A stretch of DNA of 36,011 nt, from positions 1 to 36,011 of the forward strand of contig JAQXQC010000054.1 in NCBI GenBank assembly GCA_029100965.1. The letters are read 5' to 3'. This DNA comes from Bacilli bacterium. Its GTDB lineage: Bacteria; Bacillota_I; Bacilli_A; RF39; UBA660. Made by a program: the position numbers and the translations under genes. Positions 1-9,941 of the stretch are shown here, piece after piece (within the stretch, counting starts at the first letter, position 1; every line of letters starts with the position of its first letter). A model generated the notes under the pieces. That model was given only the letters and a program-made list of their open reading frames with translations, searched no databases and had not been told where the DNA came from.

Positions 1-1
1 T

Positions 2-106
2 AATAGTTTTGGTAAAATAACATTAACAAAGAAATTAACAAGGTATAAATTGAATTATAAAAATATTGAAAGATTAATTTTTGATGTAATACCTAGTGTA
101 TCATAA
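2..106 (+). CDS. C-terminal fragment of an upstream gene (…NSFGKITLTKKLTRYKLNYKNIERLIFDVIPSVS*), product unknown
   Basis: Open frame from the window edge to TAA at 104-106; position upstream of mnmE; too short to assign. Confidence 0.45.
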   Translation, partial: NSFGKITLTKKLTRYKLNYKNIERLIFDVIPSVS

Positions 107-162
107 AATCAATGATTATTTTTAAGCGATTGCCATAATCACTATTTTATTTTTTTTTATTA

Positions 163-173
163 TGTGATAAAAT
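163..173 (+). promoter_or_regulatory. Putative extended -10 promoter for mnmE (TGTGA-TAAAAT)
   Basis: TRTGn extended -10 followed by TAAAAT just upstream of the mnmE RBS (aaaggaagtg). Confidence 0.4.
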
Positions 174-199
174 ATTAACTATTAAAAGGAAGTGATTCA

Positions 200-1549
200 A
201 TGGATACAATAGCAGCAATTTCTACTGCTTTAGGAGTAGGAGCAATTTCTATTATTCGTGTTAGTGGAGATGACAGTGTGAAAATAGTAAATAAGATTTT
301 TAAAGGAAAAGATCTGACAAAAGTAAAAAGTCATACAATTCATTACGGACATATCATGGAAGGAGAAACAGCCGTTGATGAAGTTTTAGTTTCAGTTATG
401 TTATCGCCAAAAACATTTACGACGGAGGATGTAGTAGAAATTAATAGTCATGGAGGAATTGCGACTACTAATAAAGTATTAGAATTATTACTTTTTAATG
501 GTGCAAGGCTAGCAGAACCAGGAGAATTTACCAAAAGAGCATTCTTGAATGGAAGAATAGATTTAATAGAAGCCGATGGAATTATGAATTTAATTTCCTC
601 AAAAACAGAAAATTCAAGAAAATTATCCATGAATCAATTAACAGGAAGAGTAACCAATGATATAAAAAAACTTCGACAAAACTTGGTAGAAATGCTTTCT
701 CATATTGAAGTAAATATTGATTATCCAGAGTATGAAGACATTGAGGAATTAACTACTGAAAAAATACTTCCAAGTCTTTTAACTTTTAGAGAAAATCTTC
801 AAAATATTATAAAAAATTCTTCTGATGGAAAACTAATTAATGAAGGAATTAATATTGGAATTATTGGAAGACCAAATGTAGGAAAAAGTAGTTTGTTAAA
901 CGCTTTATTAGAAGAAGAAAAAGCTATTGTTACAGATATAGAAGGAACAACTAGAGATATTGTAGAAGGAAAAATTACTTTAAAGGGAATTATTATCAAT
1001 TTTATTGACACAGCTGGAATAAGAGAAACCGATAATGTTGTAGAAAAAATAGGTGTAGAAAAAAGTAAAAAAATTATTCATCAATGTGATTTATTAATAC
1101 TAATCCTAAATAATAATGAACTTTTAACACAAGAAGATAAAGAACTTATCAGTATTTTAAAAGAAAAAAAACATATCATTTTAATTAATAAAATAGATTT
1201 AGAAAATAAACTAGATTTAACAGAACTTCCTTCAAATCTATTAAAAATTAGTATTAAAGAAAAACGAGGATTAGAAGAATTAAAACAAAGAATTGTTGAT
1301 ATATTTAATTTAGAAGAACTCGAAACAAAAGATTTAACTTATTTAAGTGATGCAAGAAGTATTTCACTTTTAAAAAAATCACTAGTCTATATTGATGAGG
1401 CAGTTCACTCAATAAATCAAAATGAACCAATAGAAATTGTAGAATTTAATATTAAAGATGCATGGGAATCATTAGGAGAGATTATAGGAGAAACTTACAA
1501 AGAAGAATTGCTAGATGAACTTTTTTCTAGATTTTGCTTAGGGAAATAA
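200..1549 (+). CDS. mnmE: tRNA modification GTPase MnmE (TrmE)
   Basis: G1 motif GRPNVGKSSLLNALL, DTAG(IRET), NKID, C-terminal FCLGK; followed by mnmG. Confidence 0.97.
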   Translation: MDTIAAISTALGVGAISIIRVSGDDSVKIVNKIFKGKDLTKVKSHTIHYGHIMEGETAVDEVLVSVMLSPKTFTTEDVVEINSHGGIATTNKVLELLLFNGARLAEPGEFTKRAFLNGRIDLIEADGIMNLISSKTENSRKLSMNQLTGRVTNDIKKLRQNLVEMLSHIEVNIDYPEYEDIEELTTEKILPSLLTFRENLQNIIKNSSDGKLINEGINIGIIGRPNVGKSSLLNALLEEEKAIVTDIEGTTRDIVEGKITLKGIIINFIDTAGIRETDNVVEKIGVEKSKKIIHQCDLLILILNNNELLTQEDKELISILKEKKHIILINKIDLENKLDLTELPSNLLKISIKEKRGLEELKQRIVDIFNLEELETKDLTYLSDARSISLLKKSLVYIDEAVHSINQNEPIEIVEFNIKDAWESLGEIIGETYKEELLDELFSRFCLGK

Positions 1550-1559
1550 GGAGGTAAAA

Positions 1560-3434
1560 ATGAAAGAATATGAAATTATTGTAGTAGGTGGTGGACATGC
1601 TGGTTGTGAGGCGGCCTTAGCATCAGCAAGAATTGGGCACTCTACTCTGCTAGTAACAGGAAATATTAAAAATATTGCAACTATGCCATGTAATCCATCA
1701 ATTGGTGGATCTGCAAAGGGAATTATTGTCAGGGAAATTGATGCATTAGGTGGCGAAATGGGCATAAATGCAGATAAAACATTAATTCAAATGAAAATGT
1801 TAAATTCTTCTAAAGGACCTTCTGTACATTCATTAAGAGCACAAGCGGATAAAATAACTTATCCACAAGAAATGTTGAAAACTTTAAAAAAACAAAAGAA
1901 TCTAGATTTATTAGAAGGTATGGTAGAAGACTTAATCGTAAAAAATAAGGAAGTTAAAGGAATAATTCTATCAGATGATACTAAAATTTCTTCACAAACG
2001 GTTATATTAACTACAGGAACTTATTTAAAATCTGACATTTTAAGAGGTTCAAAAAGAACAAGAAGTGGTCCCCATGGAGAAAATCCATCTTTACATTTAA
2101 GTGATAATTTAAAAAAATATGGATTTGAAATTTTAAGATTAAAAACAGGTACACCTCCTAGAATTGAAAGAAGTTCAATAGATTTTAGTCAGACCAAAAG
2201 AGAAGATGGAGACAAAATACCTTACACTTTTTCTCACGATATCTCCCCTATTTATGATGTCAATAGACAAGAACCATGTTATTTAACATATACAAACGAA
2301 AATACCCATAAAATCATTTTAGACAATTTATCAAAATCTAGTATGTATGGAGGTTTAAACGATATTAAAGGAGTTGGACCAAGATATTGCCCTTCAATTG
2401 AAGATAAAGTCACTAGATTTCGAGATAAAGAAAGGCACCAATTATTTTTAGAGCCAGAAAGTTTATATTATGATGATATTTACTTACAAGGCTTTTCAAC
2501 TAGTATGCCAATTGATATTCAGGAAAAAATGGTTCATTCTTTAAAAGGATTAGAAAATGCCAAAATATTAAGATATGCTTATGCAATTGAATATGATGCA
2601 ATTTATCCAACTCAAATCAATGCAAGCTTAGAAACAAAAATCTTAAAAAATCTTTTTACAGCAGGTCAAATTAATGGAACAAGCGGATATGAAGAAGCAG
2701 CTTGCCAAGGACTTATAGCAGGAATTAATGCATCAAGAAAAATCGAAGGCAATAAACCTTTAATTTTAAAAAGAAATGAAGCATATATAGGCGTTTTAAT
2801 TGATGACTTAGTAACAAAAGGAACAATAGAACCATATAGAATGTTAACTTCAAGAGCAGAATATCGTCTTCTTTTAAGACATGATAATGCTGATTTAAGA
2901 TTAAGAGAATATGGTTATCAAGTAGGACTAATTTCAGAAGAAAGACACCAAAAATTTTTAGAATATTGTCACCAAATAGAAAAATTAAAACAAAAACTTT
3001 TAACTTTAAAATTAACTCCATCTATAGAAGTAAATTCTATTTTAGAAAAATTAAACTCTACTCCTTTGAAAGATGGAATTACAATATATGAGTTACTAAA
3101 AAGAACAGAAATAACAATAGAACTTTTGATAAAAAATAACTTATTATCACTAGATTATCCAAAAAAAGTAATGAACGAAGTAGAAATTCAAATTAAATAT
3201 GATGGTTATATTAAAAAAGTAGAAAGAGAAGCAGAAAAAATGTTGAAAAATGAATCAAAGCAAATTCCAATTGACATTGATTATAGTAAAATTAAAAATT
3301 TAGCAAGTGAAGCTAGACAAAAATTAGAAAAAATTAGACCAGCATCTATCGGACAAGCATCCAGAATCAGTGGCGTAAATCCAGCTGATATTTCTATATT
3401 AACAATTTATTTAAGGAAAAATTATAATGAATAA
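1560..3434 (+). CDS. mnmG: tRNA uridine-5-carboxymethylaminomethyl modification enzyme MnmG (GidA)
   Basis: FAD-binding GGGHAGCEAALASARIG, CNPSIGGSAKG, SRAEYRLLLRHDNADLRL; SD ggagg upstream. Confidence 0.97.
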   Translation: MKEYEIIVVGGGHAGCEAALASARIGHSTLLVTGNIKNIATMPCNPSIGGSAKGIIVREIDALGGEMGINADKTLIQMKMLNSSKGPSVHSLRAQADKITYPQEMLKTLKKQKNLDLLEGMVEDLIVKNKEVKGIILSDDTKISSQTVILTTGTYLKSDILRGSKRTRSGPHGENPSLHLSDNLKKYGFEILRLKTGTPPRIERSSIDFSQTKREDGDKIPYTFSHDISPIYDVNRQEPCYLTYTNENTHKIILDNLSKSSMYGGLNDIKGVGPRYCPSIEDKVTRFRDKERHQLFLEPESLYYDDIYLQGFSTSMPIDIQEKMVHSLKGLENAKILRYAYAIEYDAIYPTQINASLETKILKNLFTAGQINGTSGYEEAACQGLIAGINASRKIEGNKPLILKRNEAYIGVLIDDLVTKGTIEPYRMLTSRAEYRLLLRHDNADLRLREYGYQVGLISEERHQKFLEYCHQIEKLKQKLLTLKLTPSIEVNSILEKLNSTPLKDGITIYELLKRTEITIELLIKNNLLSLDYPKKVMNEVEIQIKYDGYIKKVEREAEKMLKNESKQIPIDIDYSKIKNLASEARQKLEKIRPASIGQASRISGVNPADISILTIYLRKNYNE

Positions 3435-4128
3435 AGAAATATTTATAAAAGAATTAAAAAAAATGAATATTACATTAACTGCTGAACAACTTAATCAATT
3501 TGAAAAATATTATGAAATTTTAGTTATTGAAAATGAAAAATATAACCTAACAGCAATTACAAAAAAAGAAGATGTCTATTTAAAACATTTTTATGATAGT
3601 CTTACTTTAACAAAGATAATTGATTTAAATAACCAAAGTCTATGCGATATAGGAACAGGAGCAGGTTTTCCAGGAATTGTCCTAAAAATAGTTTATCCTA
3701 CTTTAAAAGTAACACTCTTAGATGCAACTGAAAAAAAGTGTAAGTTTCTTCAAAAAGTTATTGATAATCTTAGGTTGAAAGATATTGAAGTAATTAACGA
3801 ACGTGCTGAAATATTTAGCAAAGTTAATAGAGAAAAATATGATATTGTAACTTCAAGAGCTGTCGCACCCTTAAAACATCTTTTAGAATACTCTGTTCCC
3901 TTAGTCAAAATTAATGGTTATTATATTGCAATGAAGGGAGAAATCACAAAAGAAATAGAAAATATAGATATTTATTACAAAAAGTTAGATATTATAAAAG
4001 ATAAAATACTTACTTTTCAACTTCCTTTTGAAAAAAGTACAAGAACATTAATAAGATATCAAAAATTAAAAGAAACAAATCAAAAATATCCAAGAAAATA
4101 CAAAGAAATAAAAAATAAAAGTCTTTAA
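3427..4128 (+). CDS. rsmG: 16S rRNA (guanine527-N7)-methyltransferase RsmG (GidB)
   Basis: KYNLTAITKKEDVYLKHFYDSL, CDIGTGAGFPGIVLKI, VTSRAVAPL; overlaps mnmG by 8 nt. Confidence 0.95.
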   Translation: MNKEIFIKELKKMNITLTAEQLNQFEKYYEILVIENEKYNLTAITKKEDVYLKHFYDSLTLTKIIDLNNQSLCDIGTGAGFPGIVLKIVYPTLKVTLLDATEKKCKFLQKVIDNLRLKDIEVINERAEIFSKVNREKYDIVTSRAVAPLKHLLEYSVPLVKINGYYIAMKGEITKEIENIDIYYKKLDIIKDKILTFQLPFEKSTRTLIRYQKLKETNQKYPRKYKEIKNKSL

Positions 4129-4175
4129 ATGAATTAACAACTTTTTAAAATAAATCAATAATTTTTTTCAAAATC

Positions 4176-4204
4176 TTGAAAAAAATAAAAAACTATTGTA
4201 TGAT
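4176..4204 (+). promoter_or_regulatory. Sigma-A-type promoter for the ParB-like gene (TTGAAA-17 nt-TATGAT)
   Basis: TTGAAA at 4176-4181 and TATGAT at 4199-4204, exact 17-nt spacer. Confidence 0.55.
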
Positions 4205-4236
4205 ACTAGTAGAATAAAAAGAATAGAGGGATATTT

Positions 4237-5733
4237 ATGGACTTGGATAATGTTGTTCAAAATATTAATATAAGTGCTATTATTCCACCAAAAGAACAAT
4301 TAGTCTTAGATAATGAAGTTCAAAAATTAATTGATTCTATAAGAGAAAATGGAATATCAGAACCATTATTATTACGCCCCAAAAATAACAAATATGAAAT
4401 AATAATTGGTAATAAGAGATATGAAATAGCCAGAATATTAGGTTTAAAAACTGTTCCAGCACTAGTAAAAGAAATTGATGATGAAGTAGTACAACAATAT
4501 AAAATGATTAATAGTTTCGATAAAAAAAATAAGGTACCAAAAAATACTAAAAAAGACGAAAATAATCAACCAGGAAAATTTATAAATATACCTAATATAT
4601 CAAACAATCAAAGTAAAAAAATAAATTCGAAAACTAATGAATTTGTTCAAGATTTAGATAATAATGAATATTCTAATAATTTAAATATGTCTAATTTTAA
4701 TAGTCAACAAATTGAAAATACATATGATAGAATTAATAGAGAAACAAAAAAATCAGATATCATAAATTTATCTGAATTAAATAAAGAATACGAAAGGGAA
4801 GATTTAAAAATGAATAATAATCAAATGAATAATAATCAAATGAATAATATGCCAAATAGTAATATGGGAATGAATCCTCAAAATAATAATCAAGTACCAC
4901 GAGAACCTACTTTTGGAGGAAGATTTTTTCCATCACTAGAAGATGAACCAACAAATATGAACATGGGAGGAATAAATCCACAAACTCAGTCAAACAATAA
5001 CCTAATTGATTTAACTGATATGGAAAATGAAAATACAGTACCTTCTCAAGCACTTAATCAAAACATTGTGAATAATCAACCAGTAGATAATAGTTCTCAA
5101 TTTAATATCGGACAACCACAAGAACAGTTAAATTCTATTCCAGGTCCAACAGCAGTGGACAATATAATTAGTATTGATAACTTACAAAATAATAATCAAT
5201 TAGTTGAACCTCAAGCTATACAACCAGAATCTCAAAATATACCACCAGTTTATAATCAACCTCAACCACAAGAAATACCAAATATGATGCAATCAGAATT
5301 AAATTCAGTGATTTCATCTGCTCCAGAGCAATCAGTAATTTTACCACAACAGCAAAATACTGATTACCCACAAAATCAATATGATATGTCTCAAAATATT
5401 TCTCCAAGTGAAGTTCCTTTAAAACAAGAAGTTCCACAACAACCAATAGAGGCAGTAATACCAGAAAATATACCAACACAAAATGAATTTTCACAACAAC
5501 CACAAATGTCAGAGTTAATTAATAATTCTACCCCTACTTCTCCAGTTCAATCGGAAATAAATTCTAATCCATCAATGAATATCCAGGTCAATTCAAATCA
5601 AAAGGATTTGAGTCCAGTTTTAAATACACTTAAAAACTTGGCTATTAATCTAGAAGCTTTTGGTTATAAATTAAATATTTCTGAAGAAAATTTAGAAAAT
5701 TCCATCAAATTAGTAGTCGAAATAGAAAAATAA
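4237..5733 (+). CDS. ParB/Noc-like N-terminal domain protein with long Q/N-rich low-complexity region
   Basis: N-term resembles ParB N-domain (ISAIIPP…LIDSIRENGISEPLLLRP…YEIIIGNKRYEIARILGLKTVPALV); residues ~115-450 rich in Q/N/P; position after rsmG matches the noc/parB locus. Confidence 0.75.
   Translation: MDLDNVVQNINISAIIPPKEQLVLDNEVQKLIDSIRENGISEPLLLRPKNNKYEIIIGNKRYEIARILGLKTVPALVKEIDDEVVQQYKMINSFDKKNKVPKNTKKDENNQPGKFINIPNISNNQSKKINSKTNEFVQDLDNNEYSNNLNMSNFNSQQIENTYDRINRETKKSDIINLSELNKEYEREDLKMNNNQMNNNQMNNMPNSNMGMNPQNNNQVPREPTFGGRFFPSLEDEPTNMNMGGINPQTQSNNNLIDLTDMENENTVPSQALNQNIVNNQPVDNSSQFNIGQPQEQLNSIPGPTAVDNIISIDNLQNNNQLVEPQAIQPESQNIPPVYNQPQPQEIPNMMQSELNSVISSAPEQSVILPQQQNTDYPQNQYDMSQNISPSEVPLKQEVPQQPIEAVIPENIPTQNEFSQQPQMSELINNSTPTSPVQSEINSNPSMNIQVNSNQKDLSPVLNTLKNLAINLEAFGYKLNISEENLENSIKLVVEIEK
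4810..4850 (+). repeat. 15-bp tandem repeat (about 2.7 copies) encoding MNNNQ units
   Basis: atgaataataatcaa starting at 4810, 4825 and 4840. Confidence 0.8.
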
Positions 5734-5740
5734 TTAAAAC

Positions 5741-5799
5741 ATCTAAATTTGAGACAAAAACATTATAGAACCAGAATTCTCAATTTAGATTTTTTTTTT
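5741..5799 (+). terminator. Rho-independent terminator after the ParB-like gene (may act bidirectionally)
   Basis: atctaaatttgaga … tctcaatttagat followed by a run of T. Confidence 0.8.
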
Positions 5800-5825
5800 A
5801 GATTCATAAAAATAAAATATATATT

Positions 5826-7802
5826 TTAACTTGCAAATTTTTTTTCGTTTTCTTCTTTGAATACTGTTTCAAAATCTTTTGTTCCATAACTAGGTTCTGT
5901 TCCTTTTAAAAAATAAAATATTTTTGTATTTTTATCTCCTTCTTTTGCTATTTCCCCTGTAATAGGATTTATCAAAGTTCCAACGACATCATTTGGAATA
6001 TCATACCAACTATTATCTTTATCCTTTAAATAATTTTCCATAGTATCTATCCAGATATTTTTGTGATAGTTATGTTCACCAGTATCAATTTTTTTATTAT
6101 TATCATACCCATTCCAAATAGACAAAACAGCATTTTTATTATATCCAACAATCCACACATCTGTATCTGTTGTACCCGTTTTAATAGCATATTTATTTGA
6201 GATTTTTGGTAAAAGACTAATTACTGTTGGATAATTATAATTTATAAAAGCTTTATCATAGGTATAAGTTAACATTTCATTCAAAATAAAAGTTAAACTT
6301 TCGTTCAAAATTTTTTCATTATAATGATTAAATTGATAAATAATATTACCTAAATTATCTTCAATTTTTTCAATAAAATGTTGTTCAACTCGATTTCCCA
6401 TACTAGCAAATGTACTATAAGCTTCAATAAGTTCGGACATACTCATTTCTCCAGTACCTAAAGCTAAAGAAGGATTTGGAGATAACTTACTTTCAATTCC
6501 CAATCGATGGGACATATTTACTAAAGTATTTTCTCCCAAAAACAAATGAGTCTTGACCGCATATACATTGTCAGAATAAGAAATGGCAGCACCCATAGTA
6601 ATTGCTCCATTAGCATAACTTTCATTATAATTACTAGGAGTATAATTTTTTCCATTTGAAAAATTAAAAGTTGTTTTTTCACTAGTAAAGCAGGAAGCAC
6701 TAGTAAAACCATTTTCTAAAGCAGAATAATAAAGAATAGGTTTCATTGTAGACCCAATTTGTCTTTTTGCATTAAGTGCTCTGTTAAATTGACTCTTAGA
6801 GTAGTCTTTTCCACCTATCAAAGCAAGAACACTTCCATCATTGGGATTACTCATTATACCTGCAACTTGCATTTCAGTGCTATTGCTCATATTATCACGG
6901 ACTGCTTTTTCTAAACTTTCTTGTGCATTAACATCTAAAGTAGTATAAATTTTTAATCCTCCAGATTGTAGGGTTGAATTAGGAATATTAATACTTTCTA
7001 ACTCATTAATAACAGCATCTCTAAAATAAAGAACATTTTCTAAATTACTTTGATTTGTTTTTCCAATATATTCTAAATGATAATTAACTGCTTCATCCAT
7101 CTCTTCTTTTTGAATAATTCCTCTACTATACATAGACAAAAGAACTATTTTTTGTCTTTTTTTTGCTTTATTTTCATTAATAATTGGAGAATAGTTTGAA
7201 GGAGATTGAGGAATTCCCGCTAACATAGAAGCCTCCGCTAACGAAAGTGTTTTAGAACTATGTCCAAAATAATACCAACTAGCATTTTCGATTCCATATA
7301 CACCCCCATAATTAATAGTATTTAAATAACCTTCCAATATTTCTTTTTTACTGTAATGAGTTTCTAATTCAGCCGCAAAAATAGCTTCATCTATTTTTCT
7401 ACTCCATGTTTTATCATAATTCAAAAATAAATTTCTAGCATATTGTTGAGTAATAGTAGAAGCCCCTTCTTTCAAACTTCTACTCTGCAAATTTTTTACA
7501 GCAGCTTTAATAATTCTAAAATAATCAAATCCTAAATGTTGATAAAAATACTTATCTTCCGTAGATAAAGTAGCTTGTATTAGATAAGGACTAATATTAT
7601 CTAAATTAACCCATTCATCATTATCGTTAAAAATCAATTTTTTTTGATTATCATACAAGTAGTAAGATTGAGTTTTATGAATAGATATTTTTGGAGTAAT
7701 ATAACAATAAGTATAAAGAATAATATTAAAACTTAGAAAAAATAAAACAATAATTCCTATTAACTTAAAAAAAATAGAAAAAGCTTTTTTTAATTTTGTC
7801 AT
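5826..7802 (-). CDS. Class A penicillin-binding protein (transglycosylase/transpeptidase, PBP1A/2A-like)
   Basis: TG51 motif EDKYFYQHLGFDYFRI, EGASTITQQYARNLFL; transpeptidase GSTMKP, SYSDN, KTGTT; N-terminal TM segment. Confidence 0.93.
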   Translation of the reverse strand: MTKLKKAFSIFFKLIGIIVLFFLSFNIILYTYCYITPKISIHKTQSYYLYDNQKKLIFNDNDEWVNLDNISPYLIQATLSTEDKYFYQHLGFDYFRIIKAAVKNLQSRSLKEGASTITQQYARNLFLNYDKTWSRKIDEAIFAAELETHYSKKEILEGYLNTINYGGVYGIENASWYYFGHSSKTLSLAEASMLAGIPQSPSNYSPIINENKAKKRQKIVLLSMYSRGIIQKEEMDEAVNYHLEYIGKTNQSNLENVLYFRDAVINELESINIPNSTLQSGGLKIYTTLDVNAQESLEKAVRDNMSNSTEMQVAGIMSNPNDGSVLALIGGKDYSKSQFNRALNAKRQIGSTMKPILYYSALENGFTSASCFTSEKTTFNFSNGKNYTPSNYNESYANGAITMGAAISYSDNVYAVKTHLFLGENTLVNMSHRLGIESKLSPNPSLALGTGEMSMSELIEAYSTFASMGNRVEQHFIEKIEDNLGNIIYQFNHYNEKILNESLTFILNEMLTYTYDKAFINYNYPTVISLLPKISNKYAIKTGTTDTDVWIVGYNKNAVLSIWNGYDNNKKIDTGEHNYHKNIWIDTMENYLKDKDNSWYDIPNDVVGTLINPITGEIAKEGDKNTKIFYFLKGTEPSYGTKDFETVFKEENEKKFAS

Positions 7803-7900
7803 AAAATAAAACCTCTTTTCTAACCAAAAATAAGTATTTTAAATCTTATTTATATTATTAGTAAAAAAAAGATAAATATAAGTTTTATTTTTAAAAAACT

Positions 7901-7911
7901 TGTGGTATAAT
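7901..7911 (+). promoter_or_regulatory. Extended -10 promoter (TGTGG-TATAAT) for ywiB-like/argS/rpoE
   Basis: tgtggtataat; predicted TSS about 7 nt downstream, leaving a short leader before SD AAGGAGG (7931-7937). Confidence 0.6.
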
Positions 7912-7944
7912 GTCTACTGATTAATCACGCAAGGAGGAATTTTT

Positions 7945-8310
7945 ACGAAAACAAAGGTTTCTGGTTTCTTAAAAAATATTACAGATAATGAATTAATTAA
8001 CATTAATGTTTTAGGAATAAAACAAAAAAAATCTTTAATTTATCCTCATGAAAAGGACATTTATAAAATTAAGATTTTATCTGCAGATAAATTGATTATT
8101 GAAAGGAACAATGATTTAATCGTTAGTACATTAATTTTTGAAAAAGGGAAAAAAACTTCTTCTTTGTATCAAATAAAAGAAGAGGATATTACATTAGAAA
8201 TTAATATAAAAACAAAATGCTTAAAAATAACAGATAATCTAATTGATATTGCATATACTATTATCGATTCCAATACTGATTATCAATATAAAATAGAAAT
8301 GAGTGAATAA
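7945..8310 (+). CDS. ywiB: DUF1934 / YwiB-like beta-barrel protein, apparently initiating at ACG
   Basis: Frame is open from 7921 with no ATG/GTG/TTG until 8092. Perfect SD AAGGAGG at 7931-7937 places ACG at 7945 with 7-nt spacing. Product TKTKVSGFLKNITDNELINI…YKIEMSE; position directly before argS as in the B. subtilis ywiB-argS-rpoE cluster. Confidence 0.65.
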   Translation, partial: TKTKVSGFLKNITDNELININVLGIKQKKSLIYPHEKDIYKIKILSADKLIIERNNDLIVSTLIFEKGKKTSSLYQIKEEDITLEINIKTKCLKITDNLIDIAYTIIDSNTDYQYKIEMSE

Positions 8311-8311
8311 T

Positions 8312-9931
8312 ATGAGTATCAAATCCAAATTAACTGAATTAATAAAAAATAGTTTACAAAAACTAAATATAGAAACGGATAATATTATTATAGAAAAGCC
8401 ATCAAAAAAAGAAAATGGAGACTATTCTTCAAATGTTGCTTTAACATTAACAAAAAAATTACATAAATCTCCTTTAGAAATAGCAAATATGATAAAAGAA
8501 AACATAGAATATGAAAATATAATTAGTGAAATACAAATAGCTAATCCTGGTTTTATTAATTTTTACCTAAAAAAAGAGTTTATTAAAAGTTATATCAATA
8601 AAATTATTACAGAAAAAAATAATTATGGAAAAAATACAATAGGAAATAATGAAAAGATAAATATTGAGTTTGTAAGTGCAAATCCAACAGGAATTCTTCA
8701 TATTGGACATGGACGTGGAGCAACATATGGAGATAATTTAGCTAGAATCATGAATTTTAGTGGCTATGATGTAACAAAAGAATATTATGTAAATGATGCA
8801 GGAAATCAAATGAATAATTTAGGAATATCAATAAAAGAAAGGTATAGAGAATTATGTGGCTATGGATGTAACTTACCAGAAAATGGTTACCATGGAAAAG
8901 AAATCATTGATTTAGCAAAAGATATATATAATAAATATGGAAATACAAAATTAGATAGTGACATAGAATTCTTTAGAAAAGAAGGATTAGATAAGCTATT
9001 AGACCAAATAAAAAAAGACTTAGATCGCTATCGCGTAAATTTTAACATCTTTACCAGTGAACAATCAATTTATGATAGATGTTTAGTAGAAGATACCTTA
9101 AACAAATTAAAACAAAGTGGCAATTGCTATATAAAAGATGATGCCTTATGGCTAAAAACAACTGATTATGGAGATGAAAAAGATAGAGTACTAATTAAAA
9201 GTGATGGAAACTATACATATTTAACTCCAGACATAGCATATCATCTTGATAAAATAAGTAGAGGGTATGACAGATTAATTGATGTTTTAGGATCAGATCA
9301 TCACGGATATATTGCTAGATTAAAAGCAGCATTATCAATGTTAGGAAAAGATAGTAACATTTTAGATATAAAGATTTTACAGATGGTAAGATTAATTAAA
9401 GATGGCGAAGAGTTAAAATTAAGTAAAAGAACTGGTAAAACAATAACATTGATGGAATTAGTAGATGAAATAGGAGTAAATGCAACTAGATATTTCTTTT
9501 CGTCCCATAGCCTAGATACATCAATGGATTTAAATATTGATTTAGCATTAAAACAATCAAATGAAAATCCAGTTTATTATATAGAATACGCTAATGCTAG
9601 AATATGCTCTATTTTGAAAAAATATCACAAAAAAGCTAACTTACACGATAATTATTTAACATTACAATCTGAAGATACATATAGTATTTTAAATAAATTA
9701 ATAGAGTTTGAAGATGTAGTAATCTCTTCAGCAAAAAAAGAAGCCCCACACCTAGTAGCAAATTATGTTTATGAATTAGCAACTTTATTCCACTCTTTCT
9801 ATGCCAAAGAACAAATAATAACAGATAATGAGAAAGATACAGAGGAAAAAATTAATTTATTACTAGCAGTACAAATAGTAATTCAAAATGCTCTAGATTT
9901 ATTAGGAATTATCCCTAGAGAGGAAATGTAG
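8312..9931 (+). CDS. argS: Arginyl-tRNA synthetase
   Basis: FVSANPTGILHIGHGRGATYGDNLARI (HIGH motif), VLGSDHHGYIARLKAAL, KLSKRTGKTITL; start taken at ATG 8312 rather than GTG 8303. Confidence 0.96.
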   Translation: MSIKSKLTELIKNSLQKLNIETDNIIIEKPSKKENGDYSSNVALTLTKKLHKSPLEIANMIKENIEYENIISEIQIANPGFINFYLKKEFIKSYINKIITEKNNYGKNTIGNNEKINIEFVSANPTGILHIGHGRGATYGDNLARIMNFSGYDVTKEYYVNDAGNQMNNLGISIKERYRELCGYGCNLPENGYHGKEIIDLAKDIYNKYGNTKLDSDIEFFRKEGLDKLLDQIKKDLDRYRVNFNIFTSEQSIYDRCLVEDTLNKLKQSGNCYIKDDALWLKTTDYGDEKDRVLIKSDGNYTYLTPDIAYHLDKISRGYDRLIDVLGSDHHGYIARLKAALSMLGKDSNILDIKILQMVRLIKDGEELKLSKRTGKTITLMELVDEIGVNATRYFFSSHSLDTSMDLNIDLALKQSNENPVYYIEYANARICSILKKYHKKANLHDNYLTLQSEDTYSILNKLIEFEDVVISSAKKEAPHLVANYVYELATLFHSFYAKEQIITDNEKDTEEKINLLLAVQIVIQNALDLLGIIPREEM

Positions 9932-9941
9932 GAGGATTATG

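Noticed and set aside
2725-3021. 98-aa minus-strand ORF inside mnmG
   Set aside because: Leu/Phe-rich antisense shadow of a conserved gene; typical of AT-rich antisense frames.
5216-5503. 95-aa minus-strand ORF opposite the Q/N-rich region
   Set aside because: Low-complexity V/L antisense frame created by CAA/AAT-rich codons; no RBS evidence.
8092-8310. ORF-track start (TTG 8092) for the ywiB-like gene
   Set aside because: No SD near 8092 and it truncates the domain; the frame extends upstream to a perfectly spaced SD at ACG 7945.
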